Below, piece by piece: positions 8,288 through 16,666 of a DNA stretch of 64,000 bases. Both the position numbers and the translations under genes were made by a program. Below the pieces are notes generated by a model. It did no database searches. It had not been told where the DNA came from and was given only the letters and a program-made list of their open reading frames with translations. Positions within the stretch are counted from its first letter, which is position 1; each line of letters starts with the position of its first letter. This DNA comes from Acrocarpospora phusangensis (GTDB lineage Bacteria > Actinomycetota > Actinomycetes > Streptosporangiales > Streptosporangiaceae). The stretch covers positions 1 to 64,000 of the forward strand of contig NZ_BOOA01000042.1 of assembly GCF_016862995.1 (NCBI RefSeq). The letters run 5' to 3'.

Positions 8288-9082
8288 TCAGCGCAGGCCC
8301 CGGGACGGCGGGACGGATCCGCCCATGCCGCCCATGCGCAGGAAGAACGTGCGCAGCCGGTAGCGGTCGCCGCGGTAGCTGACCATCGAGGAGAACAGCG
8401 GCCGGTCCACGCTGCTGAGCACGAGCTGCCGCATGACCAGCACGGGCTTGCCCTCCTCCAGCTGGAGCCGCGCGGCCAGGTCGGCGTCGGCCTCCCTGGC
8501 CTCGATGGTGGCGTTGGCCTTGGCCAGGTCCAGGCCCGCGGCGGCGATGTGCTCGTAGAGGGAGCCGGCGCGGAAGTCCAGGTCGGCGAAGCCGGGCACG
8601 AGCTCGGCGGGGATCTGGGTGAGGTCGAGCGCGGTCGGCACGCCGTTGAGCAGGCGCACACGTTCCAGGACGAACAGCGGGGTGCCGGGGGCGATGGACA
8701 GCTGCTCGGCCTCGTCGAGGTTGGCGGGCACGACCTCCTGGCGCAGGACCGTGGAGCTGGGGGCCAGGCCCATCCGGCGGGCGGTCTCGGTGAAGGACTC
8801 CAGGCTGTTGGGCCATTCGCGGGCGGTGGCGCTGGGCGCCACATACCAGCCGCGGCCGTGGGACGCGCTGAGGATGCCCTCCTCGACGAGCGTGCTCAGC
8901 GCCTTGCGCAGGGTGACCCTGCTGATGCCCAGCCGCTCGCACAGCTCGCGCTCGGGGGGCAGGCGGCTGCCGGGCTTCAGAGCGCCGGTGCCGAGCTGAT
9001 CCTTGATGAGATTCACCGCCTGGATCCACAGCGGCTCGGGGTGGTCGGCGCGGATCGACGCGGGCGTCGGGGCCTCAGTCAC
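8288..9082 (-). CDS. GntR family transcriptional regulator, HutC/UTRA subfamily
   Basis: A 264-residue regulator. An N-terminal winged helix (about residues 15-85, with PPERELCERLGISRVTLRKA as the recognition region) is followed by a UTRA ligand-binding domain (about 105-255, PLFVLERVRLLNG onward). UTRA regulators such as DasR and NagR sense phosphorylated sugars or amino sugars and usually repress. GTG 9082 is chosen because a -10-like GATAAT sits exactly six bases before it, predicting a leaderless message; longer upstream starts are poorly supported. It lies between the importer and the amine oxidase operon and probably controls both, using the repeats in 9083-9308. Confidence 0.88.
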   Translation of the reverse strand: MTEAPTPASIRADHPEPLWIQAVNLIKDQLGTGALKPGSRLPPERELCERLGISRVTLRKALSTLVEEGILSASHGRGWYVAPSATAREWPNSLESFTETARRMGLAPSSTVLRQEVVPANLDEAEQLSIAPGTPLFVLERVRLLNGVPTALDLTQIPAELVPGFADLDFRAGSLYEHIAAAGLDLAKANATIEAREADADLAARLQLEEGKPVLVMRQLVLSSVDRPLFSSMVSYRGDRYRLRTFFLRMGGMGGSVPPSRGLR

Positions 9083-9088
9083 GTTGGC

Positions 9089-9118
9089 ATTATCGCCGAA
9101 GCCTCGTCGCGTACGCAA
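9089..9118 (-). promoter_or_regulatory. Predicted leaderless promoter of the GntR gene
   Basis: On the minus strand TTGCGT (9113-9118), an 18-base spacer and GATAAT (9089-9094) precede GTG 9082 by six bases, so transcription would begin at or next to the start codon. No ribosome binding site is present, consistent with leaderless translation, which is common in actinomycetes. Confidence 0.5.
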
Positions 9119-9179
9119 ACCACAGAAGACCAGATGAGTCAGGCCCTGGCTTCCGGTGGCATCCCGACATATGTCCATA

Positions 9180-9204
9180 GACGGGCATAAACATGTAGCC
9201 CGTC
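9180..9204. promoter_or_regulatory. Inverted repeat in GntR/amine oxidase intergenic region
   Basis: GACGGGC (9180-9186) and GCCCGTC (9198-9204) form a perfect 7-bp inverted repeat around an AT-rich 11-base spacer. Five bases upstream lies a second perfect palindrome, GACATATGTC (9166-9175). Both lie between the divergent GntR and amine oxidase genes and are reasonable operator candidates; binding is inferred. Confidence 0.4.
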
Positions 9205-9258
9205 GCCGCCTGATGAGAACGAGAATCGCGTCACCCTGTACCGAGCTGCCTTGATTGG

Positions 9259-9292
9259 TATGGTGTGGTAAACATTATGGTATTACTATGGT
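9259..9292 (+). promoter_or_regulatory. Triple TATGGT direct repeat at amine oxidase promoter
   Basis: TATGGT occurs at 9259-9264, 9276-9281 and 9287-9292, inside and just after a plausible promoter (TTGATT at 9251-9256, CATTAT at 9273-9278, spacer 16) and immediately before the ribosome binding site of the amine oxidase gene. Regular repeats overlapping a promoter suggest an operator, perhaps for the adjacent GntR protein; this is inference. Confidence 0.4.
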
Positions 9293-9308
9293 CCTGAGAG
9301 GAGTCATT

Positions 9309-11249
9309 GTGATCGAACAGGGGAGTGCCTCCGGTGAGGCGACCCAGACCGTGAACCGGGACCGCCGGGATCTCGGTTCGCTCCGCGCGGAGGAGATCTC
9401 GGCGGCGCGCGAGATCCTCGTCCGCGCCGGCCTGCTGACCGACACCACCCATGTCTCGTACCTGGGCCTGCGGGAGCCGGACAAGCGGCAGCCCGCCGGG
9501 CCGCGGCAGCTGCGCGCGATGCTCGTCGACATGGCCGACGGCGCCTCCCGCGACGTCGTCGTCAGCCCGGAGCGGGACGAGCCGGTGTCGGTCACCGAGC
9601 TGGAACCGGCCCGCGACGGCCAGGTGCCCGTCATCATGCTCGAGTTCGCCATGGTCGAAGAGATCGTGCACGCGGACGAGCGCTGGCTTGAGGCGATGCG
9701 CCGCCGGGGGCTGACCGACCTGTCGGTCCTGCGGGTGCAGCCGCTGTCGGCCGGGGCCGCCATGACCGACGGCGAACGCGGCCGGCGCCTCCAGCGCACC
9801 CTCACCTTCCTGCAGAAGAGCCCGGACGACCTGCCGTGGGCCCACCCGGTCGACGGAGTCGTCGCCTACGTGGACGTGATCGACCGCAAGGTCGTCGAGG
9901 TCCTCGACGCGGCGGTGCTGGACGTGCCGCAGGAGGACGGCAACTTCCACCTGAGCGCGTTCAACGGCCCCGAGCGGGAGGGCCTCAAGCCGATCGAGAT
10001 CACCCAGCCGCACGGCCCGAGCTTCACCATCGGCGACGGCAACGTGCTGGAGTGGCTCGGCTGGCGGCTCCAGGTCTGCTTCGACTCCCGCGAGGGCCTG
10101 GTCCTGCGCGACATCTCCATCGCCGACGGCGACCGGCGGCGTCCCGTCGTGGACCGCGCCTCCGTCGCCGAGATGGTCGTCCCGTACGGCGACCCGAGCC
10201 CGCAGCGGTGGTTCCAGACCTTCTTCGACGGCGGCGAGTACCTGCTGGGCAACTTCGCCAACTCCCTGGAGCTGGGCTGCGACTGCGTCGGCGACATCAC
10301 GTACCTGGACGCGGTGGTGGCCGACAACGCCGGCAACCCCCGGACGATCCCGCAGGCGATCTGCATCCACGAAGAGGACTACGGCGTGCTGTGGAAGCAC
10401 ACCAGCACCTTCACCGGATCCAGCGACGTGCGCCGCAACCGGCGGCTGGTGGTCTCCTTCTTCGTCACCGTGGGCAACTACGACTACGGGTTCTACTGGT
10501 ACTTCTACCTCGACGGGGCGATCGAGCTGGAGGTCAAGGCCACCGGCGTGGTGTTCACCTCCGGCTACCCGAACCCGGGCGGCGAGTATCCGTACGCGAC
10601 CGAGATCGCGCCCGGGCTGGGCGCGCCGCACCACCAGCACCTGTTCAGCGCGCGCCTGGAGATGGCCGTGGACGGGCCCGCCAACTACGTCGAGGAGCTC
10701 GACGCGGTGGCCGCGCCGCGCGGACCGCGGAACCCGACCGGCACCGGCATCACCCAGCGGGTGACCCGGCTGCGCCGCGAGAGTGACGCGCCCCGGCTGG
10801 CCGACGGCGGGCGCGGACGCGTGTGGCGGATCGGCAACCCGGGCTCCCGCAACCGGCTCGGCCGCGACGTCGCCTACGTGCTCCACCCGAAGGACGCGCC
10901 GGTGCTCCTCGCCGACCCCGAGTCCGACCTGTACGGCCGGGCCACCTTCGCCTCCGGCCACCTGTGGGTCACCGCGTACGACCCCGCGCAGCTCTACCCG
11001 GCCGGGGACTTCGTCAACCAGCACCCGGGCGGGGCGGGCATGCCGGCCTGGGTCGCCGCCGACCGCGACATCGACGGCGCCGCCATCGTGGTGTGGCACA
11101 CGTTCGGGATGACGCACTTCCCGCGCCTGGAGGACTGGCCGGTCATGCCGGTGGACACCACGGGCTTCACGCTCAAGCCGTCCGGTTTCTTCGGCCGCAA
11201 TCCGACGCTGGACATTCCCGCGTCCCGCGGACACCACTGCAGTTCGTGA
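9309..11249 (+). CDS. Copper-containing primary-amine oxidase (TPQ enzyme)
   Basis: A 646-residue copper amine oxidase (EC 1.4.3.21 type): it converts primary amines, oxygen and water to aldehyde, ammonia and hydrogen peroxide. Key residues are all present: Tyr391 in GNYDYG, precursor of topaquinone; catalytic base Asp307 in FFDGGEYL, exactly 84 residues before Tyr391 as in the Arthrobacter enzyme; copper ligands His442 and His444 in HHQHL and His603 in THFPRLEDWP. The N-terminal N2/N3 domains occupy about residues 1-210. GTG 9309 is chosen for the AGAGGAG five bases upstream. No signal peptide, so it is cytoplasmic. First gene of an operon with SIS isomerase, kinase and aldehyde dehydrogenase. 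Confidence 0.95.
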   Translation: MIEQGSASGEATQTVNRDRRDLGSLRAEEISAAREILVRAGLLTDTTHVSYLGLREPDKRQPAGPRQLRAMLVDMADGASRDVVVSPERDEPVSVTELEPARDGQVPVIMLEFAMVEEIVHADERWLEAMRRRGLTDLSVLRVQPLSAGAAMTDGERGRRLQRTLTFLQKSPDDLPWAHPVDGVVAYVDVIDRKVVEVLDAAVLDVPQEDGNFHLSAFNGPEREGLKPIEITQPHGPSFTIGDGNVLEWLGWRLQVCFDSREGLVLRDISIADGDRRRPVVDRASVAEMVVPYGDPSPQRWFQTFFDGGEYLLGNFANSLELGCDCVGDITYLDAVVADNAGNPRTIPQAICIHEEDYGVLWKHTSTFTGSSDVRRNRRLVVSFFVTVGNYDYGFYWYFYLDGAIELEVKATGVVFTSGYPNPGGEYPYATEIAPGLGAPHHQHLFSARLEMAVDGPANYVEELDAVAAPRGPRNPTGTGITQRVTRLRRESDAPRLADGGRGRVWRIGNPGSRNRLGRDVAYVLHPKDAPVLLADPESDLYGRATFASGHLWVTAYDPAQLYPAGDFVNQHPGGAGMPAWVAADRDIDGAAIVVWHTFGMTHFPRLEDWPVMPVDTTGFTLKPSGFFGRNPTLDIPASRGHHCSS

Positions 11250-11271
11250 ACAGCCGATACCTGGGGAAATG

Positions 11272-12297
11272 ATGTCAACGCTGAAAGGTCACATCACCTT
11301 CGCCGCCGCCAGAGCGCAGCAGCCCGCCGCGCTGCGGGGGGCGATCGAGCAGCTGGGCCGCGACGTCGCGGACCGGCGGTCCGAGGGGTGGTTCCGCGGC
11401 CACGGGCCGATCTTCGTCGCCATCGGGGCGAGCCACGCCGCGGCCTGCGCGCCGACGTGGACGCTGCGCGCGCGGGGAATCCACGCCTGGCGGCTCGGCG
11501 CGGGTGACCATCCGCTGCCGTTCCCGGTGAGCGGCCACCCGCTCGTCGCCGTGTCGCAGAGCGGGCGCAGCGCCGAGACGCTCGCCGTGCTGGAGTCGGT
11601 GGACCCGCACCTGCGGTACTCGGTGACCAACGTGCACCCGTCGCCGATCGCGGCCGTCGCGCAGCGGCACCTCTCGCTGGGCGGCCTGGCCGACAGCTAC
11701 GCCTCGACCGTCGGGTACACCGCCACGATCGCCGGCCTCGGGATGATCGCGGAGGCGTGGGACGACGGGACGGTCGACCCGTCGTGGGCGCGGCTGCCGG
11801 AGCACCTGCACGACCTGGAGGAGGCTCTCGCCTCCCGCGCGGACGCGCTCGCCGAGCCGTTCGCCGGGGTGCGCGCCGCCGACTTCGTGGGCGGCGGCCC
11901 GTCGGCGGGCTCGGCCGAGGCCGGGGCGCTGCTCTTCCGCGAGACCGTACGGCTGCCGGCCGCGGCGATGAGCACCCGGCAGTACCTGCACGGCGCGATG
12001 GAGTCGGCCGGCGGCACCGTGCACGTGCTCTTCGGCGACCAGCGGGAGATCGAGCTCGCGCACACCCTGGCGGGCGCCCGCCACCCGGTCGTCCTGGTGA
12101 CGACCGAACAGGTCGAGCCGGGGCCCGATCTGCAGGTGGTCGGCCTGCCCGCGGTGCCGCCCAGCCAGCGCGCCGTGCTGGAGGCCGTGGTGCTGCAGAC
12201 GCTGGTGGCCAGCACCGCCGCGCAGGCCGGCATCGACATCGAGGAGTTCGTCTTCGACAACGCCGACACCAAGGTGCCCGCCGAGGCGTCGCGGTGA
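11272..12297 (+). CDS. SIS domain sugar isomerase/deaminase-like protein
   Basis: A 341-residue protein with two sugar-isomerase (SIS) domains, about residues 40-160 (VAVSQSGRSAETLAVLE carries the phosphosugar-binding serines) and 195-325. The arrangement matches the isomerase half of glucosamine-6-phosphate synthase and AgaS/FrlB-type deglycase or deaminase proteins, which act on aminated phospho-sugars. The glutaminase domain is absent. ATG 11272 follows TGGGGA by four bases; an ATG one codon earlier is equivalent. It starts 22 bases after the amine oxidase and its TGA is interleaved with the GTG of the kinase (GTGA), indicating translational coupling. Likely converts the phosphorylated product of the kinase. 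Confidence 0.88.
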   Translation: MSTLKGHITFAAARAQQPAALRGAIEQLGRDVADRRSEGWFRGHGPIFVAIGASHAAACAPTWTLRARGIHAWRLGAGDHPLPFPVSGHPLVAVSQSGRSAETLAVLESVDPHLRYSVTNVHPSPIAAVAQRHLSLGGLADSYASTVGYTATIAGLGMIAEAWDDGTVDPSWARLPEHLHDLEEALASRADALAEPFAGVRAADFVGGGPSAGSAEAGALLFRETVRLPAAAMSTRQYLHGAMESAGGTVHVLFGDQREIELAHTLAGARHPVVLVTTEQVEPGPDLQVVGLPAVPPSQRAVLEAVVLQTLVASTAAQAGIDIEEFVFDNADTKVPAEASR

Positions 12298-13232
12298 CAG
12301 CGGTCGGCACGGTCCTGGCCGGGCTGGACATCGGCGGGACGAAGACCCATGTGCGGGTGGAGAGCCTCGACGGCCGCGTCCTGGCCGACGTCGTGGAACC
12401 CAGCGAGACCTGGTCCGCCACCCCCGTCGAGGAGGCGGCGCGGTGGATCGCCGCCGCCGTCGAACGCCACCGCCCCGAGGGAGGCACCGTCGCGGCGATC
12501 GCGGCGGGCGCGCAGGGCTGCGACACCGAGGAGCACTGCGCCGAACTCGGCCACGCCCTGACGGCCGTCGCCGGGGTCCCGGGCGTCGTCACCAACGACG
12601 CCGCGCTCCTCGCCCCGGCCGCCGGCCTGGAGTCGGCCATCGGCGTGATCGCCGGCACCGGTTCCATCGCCGTCGCCGTACGGCCCGACGGCACGCTCGT
12701 CTTCGCCGGCGGGTGGGGCTGGGTCATCGGGGACGAGGGCAGCGCTCCCGCCCTCGTCCGCGAGGCCGCCCGCGCCGCCCTGACCAGGCACGACGCCGGT
12801 GGCGACGACGACGTGCTGCTTCCCGCGCTGCTCGACGCGTTCGGGGTGGACAGCGCCGTCGGCCTGGCCCGTACGGTCAACGACACGCCTGCCGCGGAGC
12901 ACTGGGCGCCCAAGGCTCCCGCCGTGTTCGCGGCGGCCCAGCGGGGGTCCGCCGACGCGCGCCGGGTCATCACCGCCGGCGCGGAGAGCCTCGCGTACCT
13001 GGTCGGCGTGCTCGTCGCGCGCGGGGCCGGCAGCACCGACGTGGTCGCGGCCGGCGGCGTCATGACGAGCCAGCCCGACCTGTTCGCGGCCTTCCGCGAC
13101 GCCCTCACCCGCGACCATCCCCAGCTGGCCGTGCACCTGCTGCGGGAACCCCCGGTGGCGGGGGCGGTCGCCCTCGCCCGACGTCTCCATGGAGCCCCCC
13201 ACCTGAGGAGCAATCATGTCCGTGAACTATGA
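12294..13232 (+). CDS. BadF/BadG/BcrA/BcrD-type sugar kinase (GlcNAc kinase-like)
   Basis: A 312-residue ASKHA-fold ATPase. Seen: phosphate-1 loop GLDIGGTKTH at residues 11-20, GVIAGTGSIAVAV (phosphate 2) near 118, the GGWGWVIGDEGS loop that in N-acetylglucosamine kinases contacts sugar and nucleotide near 138, and an AAGGVM adenosine-type motif near 250. This subset of the BadF family phosphorylates N-acetylglucosamine or related amino sugars. GTG 12294 overlaps the SIS stop by four bases; the 3' end overlaps the aldehyde dehydrogenase start by 17 bases. Supplying a phospho-sugar to the SIS enzyme is the obvious role. Exact sugar is not determined. Confidence 0.88.
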   Translation: MTAVGTVLAGLDIGGTKTHVRVESLDGRVLADVVEPSETWSATPVEEAARWIAAAVERHRPEGGTVAAIAAGAQGCDTEEHCAELGHALTAVAGVPGVVTNDAALLAPAAGLESAIGVIAGTGSIAVAVRPDGTLVFAGGWGWVIGDEGSAPALVREAARAALTRHDAGGDDDVLLPALLDAFGVDSAVGLARTVNDTPAAEHWAPKAPAVFAAAQRGSADARRVITAGAESLAYLVGVLVARGAGSTDVVAAGGVMTSQPDLFAAFRDALTRDHPQLAVHLLREPPVAGAVALARRLHGAPHLRSNHVREL

Positions 13233-14628
13233 CACCGCCACCCTGGTGGCCAGGGACAAGGCCACCGGCGAGCACCTGGGCACGGTGCCCGAGGCCACCG
13301 TCGCCGAGGTCGGCCAGGCGGTGGAGCGGGCCGCCGCCGCGCAGCCCGGCTGGGCCGCGCTGACCTACACCGAGCGGGCGGCGGTGCTGCGCCGCGCCGC
13401 CGACCTGCTCGGCGCCCGCGCCGCCACGCTGCGGGACCTGATCGTCCGCGAGACCGGGTCCATCCCCGGCAAGGCCGACTACGAGATCGGCGCCGCCGCG
13501 GGCGAGCTGTTCGAGGCCGCCGCGCTCGCCGCGCGGCCCGTCGGCGAGCTGCTGCCGTCCAACCACGCCGGCCGGGTCAGCCTCGCCGAACGGCTGCCGC
13601 TGGGCGTCGTCGCGGCCATCACACCGTGGAACTTCCCGCTCATCCTGGGCATGCGCGTCATCGCGCCCGCGCTCGCCCTCGGCAACACCGTCGTCCTGAA
13701 GCCGTCGCCGGAGACTCCCCTGTCCGGCGGCGCGGCTCTCGCCGAGCTGTTCGCGGACGCCGGCCTGCCCGCCGACGTGTTCCAGGTGGTGCAGGGCGGC
13801 CCCGAGGTCGGCGAGCGGCTGGTCGTGCACCCGGCCACCGCGATGGTGCACTTCACCGGCTCCACCACCGTCGGCCGCGCCATCGCCGCCACGGCGGGCG
13901 GCCTGCTCAAGAAGGTCTCGCTGGAACTGGGCGGGAACAACGCGCTCGTCGTCCTCGACGACGCCGACCTGGAGCAGGCCGCGATGATCGGGGCCTGGTC
14001 CAGCTTCCACTACCAGGGCCAGACCTGCATCACCGCCGGCCGGCACGTCGTGCACGCCGACATCGCCGACGCGTACGTGGCGGAGCTCGGCCGCCGGGCC
14101 GCCGCCATCCAGGTCGGCGACCCGCACACCCAGCCGGTCGGGCTCGGCCCGATGATCAACGAGCGGCAGTGGTCCCGCGCGGAGGCGATGCTGCGGGAGG
14201 CCGTGGCCGGCGGCGCGACCCTCGTCACCGGCGGGCCCGCGGAGGCGCCGTTCTTCCGGCCGACGGTCGTCACCTCGGTCGGCGAGGACAGCCGGCTGTG
14301 GCGGGAGGAGATCTTCGCGCCGGTCGCCCCGGTGCTCGTCGTCGACAGCGACGAGGAGGCCGTACGGGTGGTCAACGACACCGAGTACGGGCTGGTCAAC
14401 TCGGTCGTCACCGCCGACCTGCGGCGCGGTCTGGCGCTGGCGCGGCGGCTGCGGGGCGGCATGGTCCACGTCAACGACGCGACCCCGCAGGACGAGGCGC
14501 TCGCCCCGTTCGGCGGCATCGGCCAGTCCGGGCTGGGCGGCCGGTCGGGCGGCGACTCCAACCTGGAGGAGTTCACCTACCGCCGCTGGCTGACCACGAC
14601 CGACCTCCCGGTTCACTACCCGTACTAG
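13216..14628 (+). CDS. NAD(P)-dependent aldehyde dehydrogenase (benzaldehyde/vanillin type)
   Basis: A 470-residue aldehyde dehydrogenase. Catalytic Cys271 (GQTCITAGR) and general base Glu237 (SLELGGNN) are 34 residues apart, as in the family; TPWNFPL near residue 136 and FTGSTTVGR near 215 bind NAD(P). The closest recognisable subtype is the benzaldehyde/salicylaldehyde/vanillin dehydrogenase group, which ends like this one in EEFTYRRW. ATG 13216 follows GAGGAG. Last gene of the operon: it should oxidise the aldehyde made by the amine oxidase to an acid. No terminator hairpin is seen after it. Confidence 0.94.
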   Translation: MSVNYDTATLVARDKATGEHLGTVPEATVAEVGQAVERAAAAQPGWAALTYTERAAVLRRAADLLGARAATLRDLIVRETGSIPGKADYEIGAAAGELFEAAALAARPVGELLPSNHAGRVSLAERLPLGVVAAITPWNFPLILGMRVIAPALALGNTVVLKPSPETPLSGGAALAELFADAGLPADVFQVVQGGPEVGERLVVHPATAMVHFTGSTTVGRAIAATAGGLLKKVSLELGGNNALVVLDDADLEQAAMIGAWSSFHYQGQTCITAGRHVVHADIADAYVAELGRRAAAIQVGDPHTQPVGLGPMINERQWSRAEAMLREAVAGGATLVTGGPAEAPFFRPTVVTSVGEDSRLWREEIFAPVAPVLVVDSDEEAVRVVNDTEYGLVNSVVTADLRRGLALARRLRGGMVHVNDATPQDEALAPFGGIGQSGLGGRSGGDSNLEEFTYRRWLTTTDLPVHYPY

Positions 14629-14761
14629 CTGTTCTGTCCCGTTAGGTTGGTCACGCGGCTGGCGGGAGGCTTAGCGATCCGGACTCCGCGCCAGGGCAAT
14701 CCGGCGGGGGTCCGGCGTCGTATATCAGGGGAACCGTTCGCCGACCTCTGAAGGTGATGCC

Positions 14762-14893
14762 ATGCGTACGTCCGTCAGGTTCCTCGTCACGGTCGCCGTC
14801 GCGCTGGTGGCCGTGGTCGCCACCCAGACCGCCGCGTCCGCCGCCACGGCCATCGAGTACGGGCTGATCGCCGCGCTCATCGCCGTGGCCTGA
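14762..14893 (+). CDS. Small exported peptide with Flp-pilin core motif
   Basis: A 43-codon gene too short for normal callers: AAGGTG lies five bases before ATG 14762. Residues 1-27 form a Sec signal peptide (MRTSVR, a long hydrophobic run, then TQTAASA). The rest, ATAIEYGLIAALIAVA, is the hallmark N-terminus of Flp/TadE-type class IVb pilins (processed before the EY pair in the full-length proteins). Here the pilin glycine cleavage site is replaced by alanines and the protein stops right after the core, so either it is a minimal pilin-like membrane peptide or a hybrid relic. No Tad assembly genes are nearby. A perfect terminator follows eight bases downstream, supporting real expression. Confidence 0.6.
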   Translation: MRTSVRFLVTVAVALVAVVATQTAASAATAIEYGLIAALIAVA

Positions 14894-14900
14894 GGGACGG

Positions 14901-14934
14901 CTGAGGGCGACCCCGGGGCCGGGGTCGCCCTCAG
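14901..14934. terminator. Bidirectional hairpin terminator
   Basis: A perfect 14-bp stem (14901-14914 with 14921-14934) with a 6-base loop lies between the small pilin-like gene and the convergent M28 peptidase gene. The long GC stem without U-tract is typical of actinomycete terminators. Confidence 0.75.
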
Positions 14935-14942
14935 GGGTGAGG

Positions 14943-16448
14943 TCAGCTGGTGGCGACCAGCGCGCGGGTGGTGAGCGCGGCCTCACGGTCGGGGATGTTG
15001 CGGGTGTTGTAGGCGTACCGGGCGACGGAGTCGGCGATGGCGTCGGCGTTGACGTCCAGCGCGGTCATGTTGGGGTTGGTGATGGTGTCGCAGGCCTGGT
15101 GGTAGCAGATGTCGTAGGCGACGCCCGCGGTGCCGCCGAACAGGGCCGCCTCCTCGGGGGTCTTGGGCTGCTCGGCGCCGGTGAAGATGCCGCCGGAGGG
15201 GATGCCGACCGCGATGAACGGGCCGTAGTCGGAGCGTCCGTCGAAGTCGGTGCCCACGGTGGCCAGGCCGCGGCTGGTGAAGAAGGCCTTCAGCTGCTGC
15301 TCGATCTGGGCGGATCCGGGCGGGCCTTCCGGGGAGCCGACGCCGTCGGAGTTGTCGCCGTCGTACAGCTTGTAGGCGTAGTTGGGTGAGGCGATCATGT
15401 CGAAGTTGAGGTAGAGGCGGATGCGGTCGCGCTGCGCCTGGGTGAGCTCGTCGACGTACTGGTCGGAGCCGAGCAGGCCGATCTCCTCGGCGGCCCAGAA
15501 CGCGAAGCGCACCTTGTTCTTCGTCGGGACGAGCTTCATCTGGAGCGCGATCTCCAGGATCGCGGCGGTGCCGGAGCCGTTGTCGTTGATGCCGGGCCCG
15601 GCCGGGACGCTGTCGAGGTGGGCGCCGACCATGACCACGTTGTTCGGGTCGCCGAACAGGGTCTCGGCGATCACGTTGTGGTTGGTGCCCAGCACGAGCG
15701 TGGCGTCCACCTTCAGCCGTACGGTCGCCCCGGGCGTGGCCGCCAGTTCGTTGCCGACCGCGAAGTCCGCGAAGACCATCGGGATGCCCGCGCGCCACTC
15801 GCCGATGTCCAGCGGGAAGGCGTCGGTCCGCCCGGGCTGGCCCTCGTTGAACACGATGATCCCGGACGCGCCCGCGCGGCCCGCGTTGCGGATCTTGAGG
15901 GCGAAGGCGCAGGTGCCGCGCTGGATGAGCGCGATCCGCCCGGCGACGAACCCGGCGAAGTCCGCCATCTCGCAGCCGCTGGTCGAGGTGGGCGTCGGCG
16001 TCGGGGGCAGGGTCAGGTCAACGCCCTGGACCTGCGCGGTCACGTCGCCCGCGGGGGAGGGCTGGAAGGTGAAGAAGTCGTCGTTGGGGACGTACGTCTT
16101 GGCGGTGGGCGCGGTCAGGTTCAGCGTGGGCGGGGTGTTCTCCGTCCAGCTCTGGACGAAGTTGATCGGGTCCAGGGTGACCTTGTAGCCCGCCTTGCGG
16201 AGCAGGTTGGCGACATAGTCGCGGGAGGCCGTGTAGCCGGGGGTGCCGGCGGCGCGGTTGCCTCCGTTGGCGGTGGCTATCGCCTGGAAGGCGGTCAGGT
16301 GTTTCTTGACGTTCGTGCCCTTGACCTGTTTGACCAGAAGCTTGGCGGCGATGTCGTCGAGGGGTCCGGCGCTGGCCGGGGCGGCCAGGGACAGCGGCAG
16401 GATGAGCGCCGCGACCACGATGGCGGCTCTGCGGAGGGAAACGGGCAT
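14943..16448 (-). CDS. Secreted M28 family zinc aminopeptidase with PA domain
   Basis: A 501-residue exopeptidase. The signal peptide (about residues 1-27) ends PASAG. A PA (protease-associated) insert lies about residues 125-250 (GRIALIQRGTCAFALK). The M28 catalytic domain has all two-zinc ligands: His in GAHLDSV, bridging Asp in INDNGSG, catalytic Glu-Glu in WAAEEIGLLG, Asp in NFDMIAS and the late His in CYHQACDT. Similar to Streptomyces griseus aminopeptidase and yeast aminopeptidase Y; removes N-terminal residues from peptides outside the cell. A Thr/Pro stretch (LPPTPTPTSTS) interrupts the PA region. Monocistronic, sharing a terminator with the small pilin-like gene. Confidence 0.93.
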   Translation of the reverse strand: MPVSLRRAAIVVAALILPLSLAAPASAGPLDDIAAKLLVKQVKGTNVKKHLTAFQAIATANGGNRAAGTPGYTASRDYVANLLRKAGYKVTLDPINFVQSWTENTPPTLNLTAPTAKTYVPNDDFFTFQPSPAGDVTAQVQGVDLTLPPTPTPTSTSGCEMADFAGFVAGRIALIQRGTCAFALKIRNAGRAGASGIIVFNEGQPGRTDAFPLDIGEWRAGIPMVFADFAVGNELAATPGATVRLKVDATLVLGTNHNVIAETLFGDPNNVVMVGAHLDSVPAGPGINDNGSGTAAILEIALQMKLVPTKNKVRFAFWAAEEIGLLGSDQYVDELTQAQRDRIRLYLNFDMIASPNYAYKLYDGDNSDGVGSPEGPPGSAQIEQQLKAFFTSRGLATVGTDFDGRSDYGPFIAVGIPSGGIFTGAEQPKTPEEAALFGGTAGVAYDICYHQACDTITNPNMTALDVNADAIADSVARYAYNTRNIPDREAALTTRALVATS

Positions 16449-16625
16449 GGGGCTCCTTCCCAGGGGCCTCGGGACGGCGAATCCCCTATATGACGGTGTT
16501 TCTGGAAGGTAACCCTGGAGTTTCGAGCCGCCTATAGGCGAAGGCGTTGGTGGCCGAAGAGGGACGGATATTGGACAGGACGGAGCTTCGTGACGGCCTG
16601 CCCCTTAAGTCGGCGCGTTTTCCTG

Positions 16626-16657
16626 GTTAACGGTTAGCTTATGTAGTTAACGGTTAG
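16626..16657 (+). promoter_or_regulatory. Twin operator upstream of PadR-ABC operon
   Basis: The 12-mer GTTAACGGTTAG is repeated exactly at 16626-16637 and 16646-16657, 20 bases (two helical turns) apart. Each copy contains the near-palindrome TAAC-G-GTTA. It ends ten bases before the PadR start, the normal place for an autoregulatory site of a PadR repressor. Binding is inferred. Confidence 0.6.
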
Positions 16658-16666
16658 ATAGGAGTC

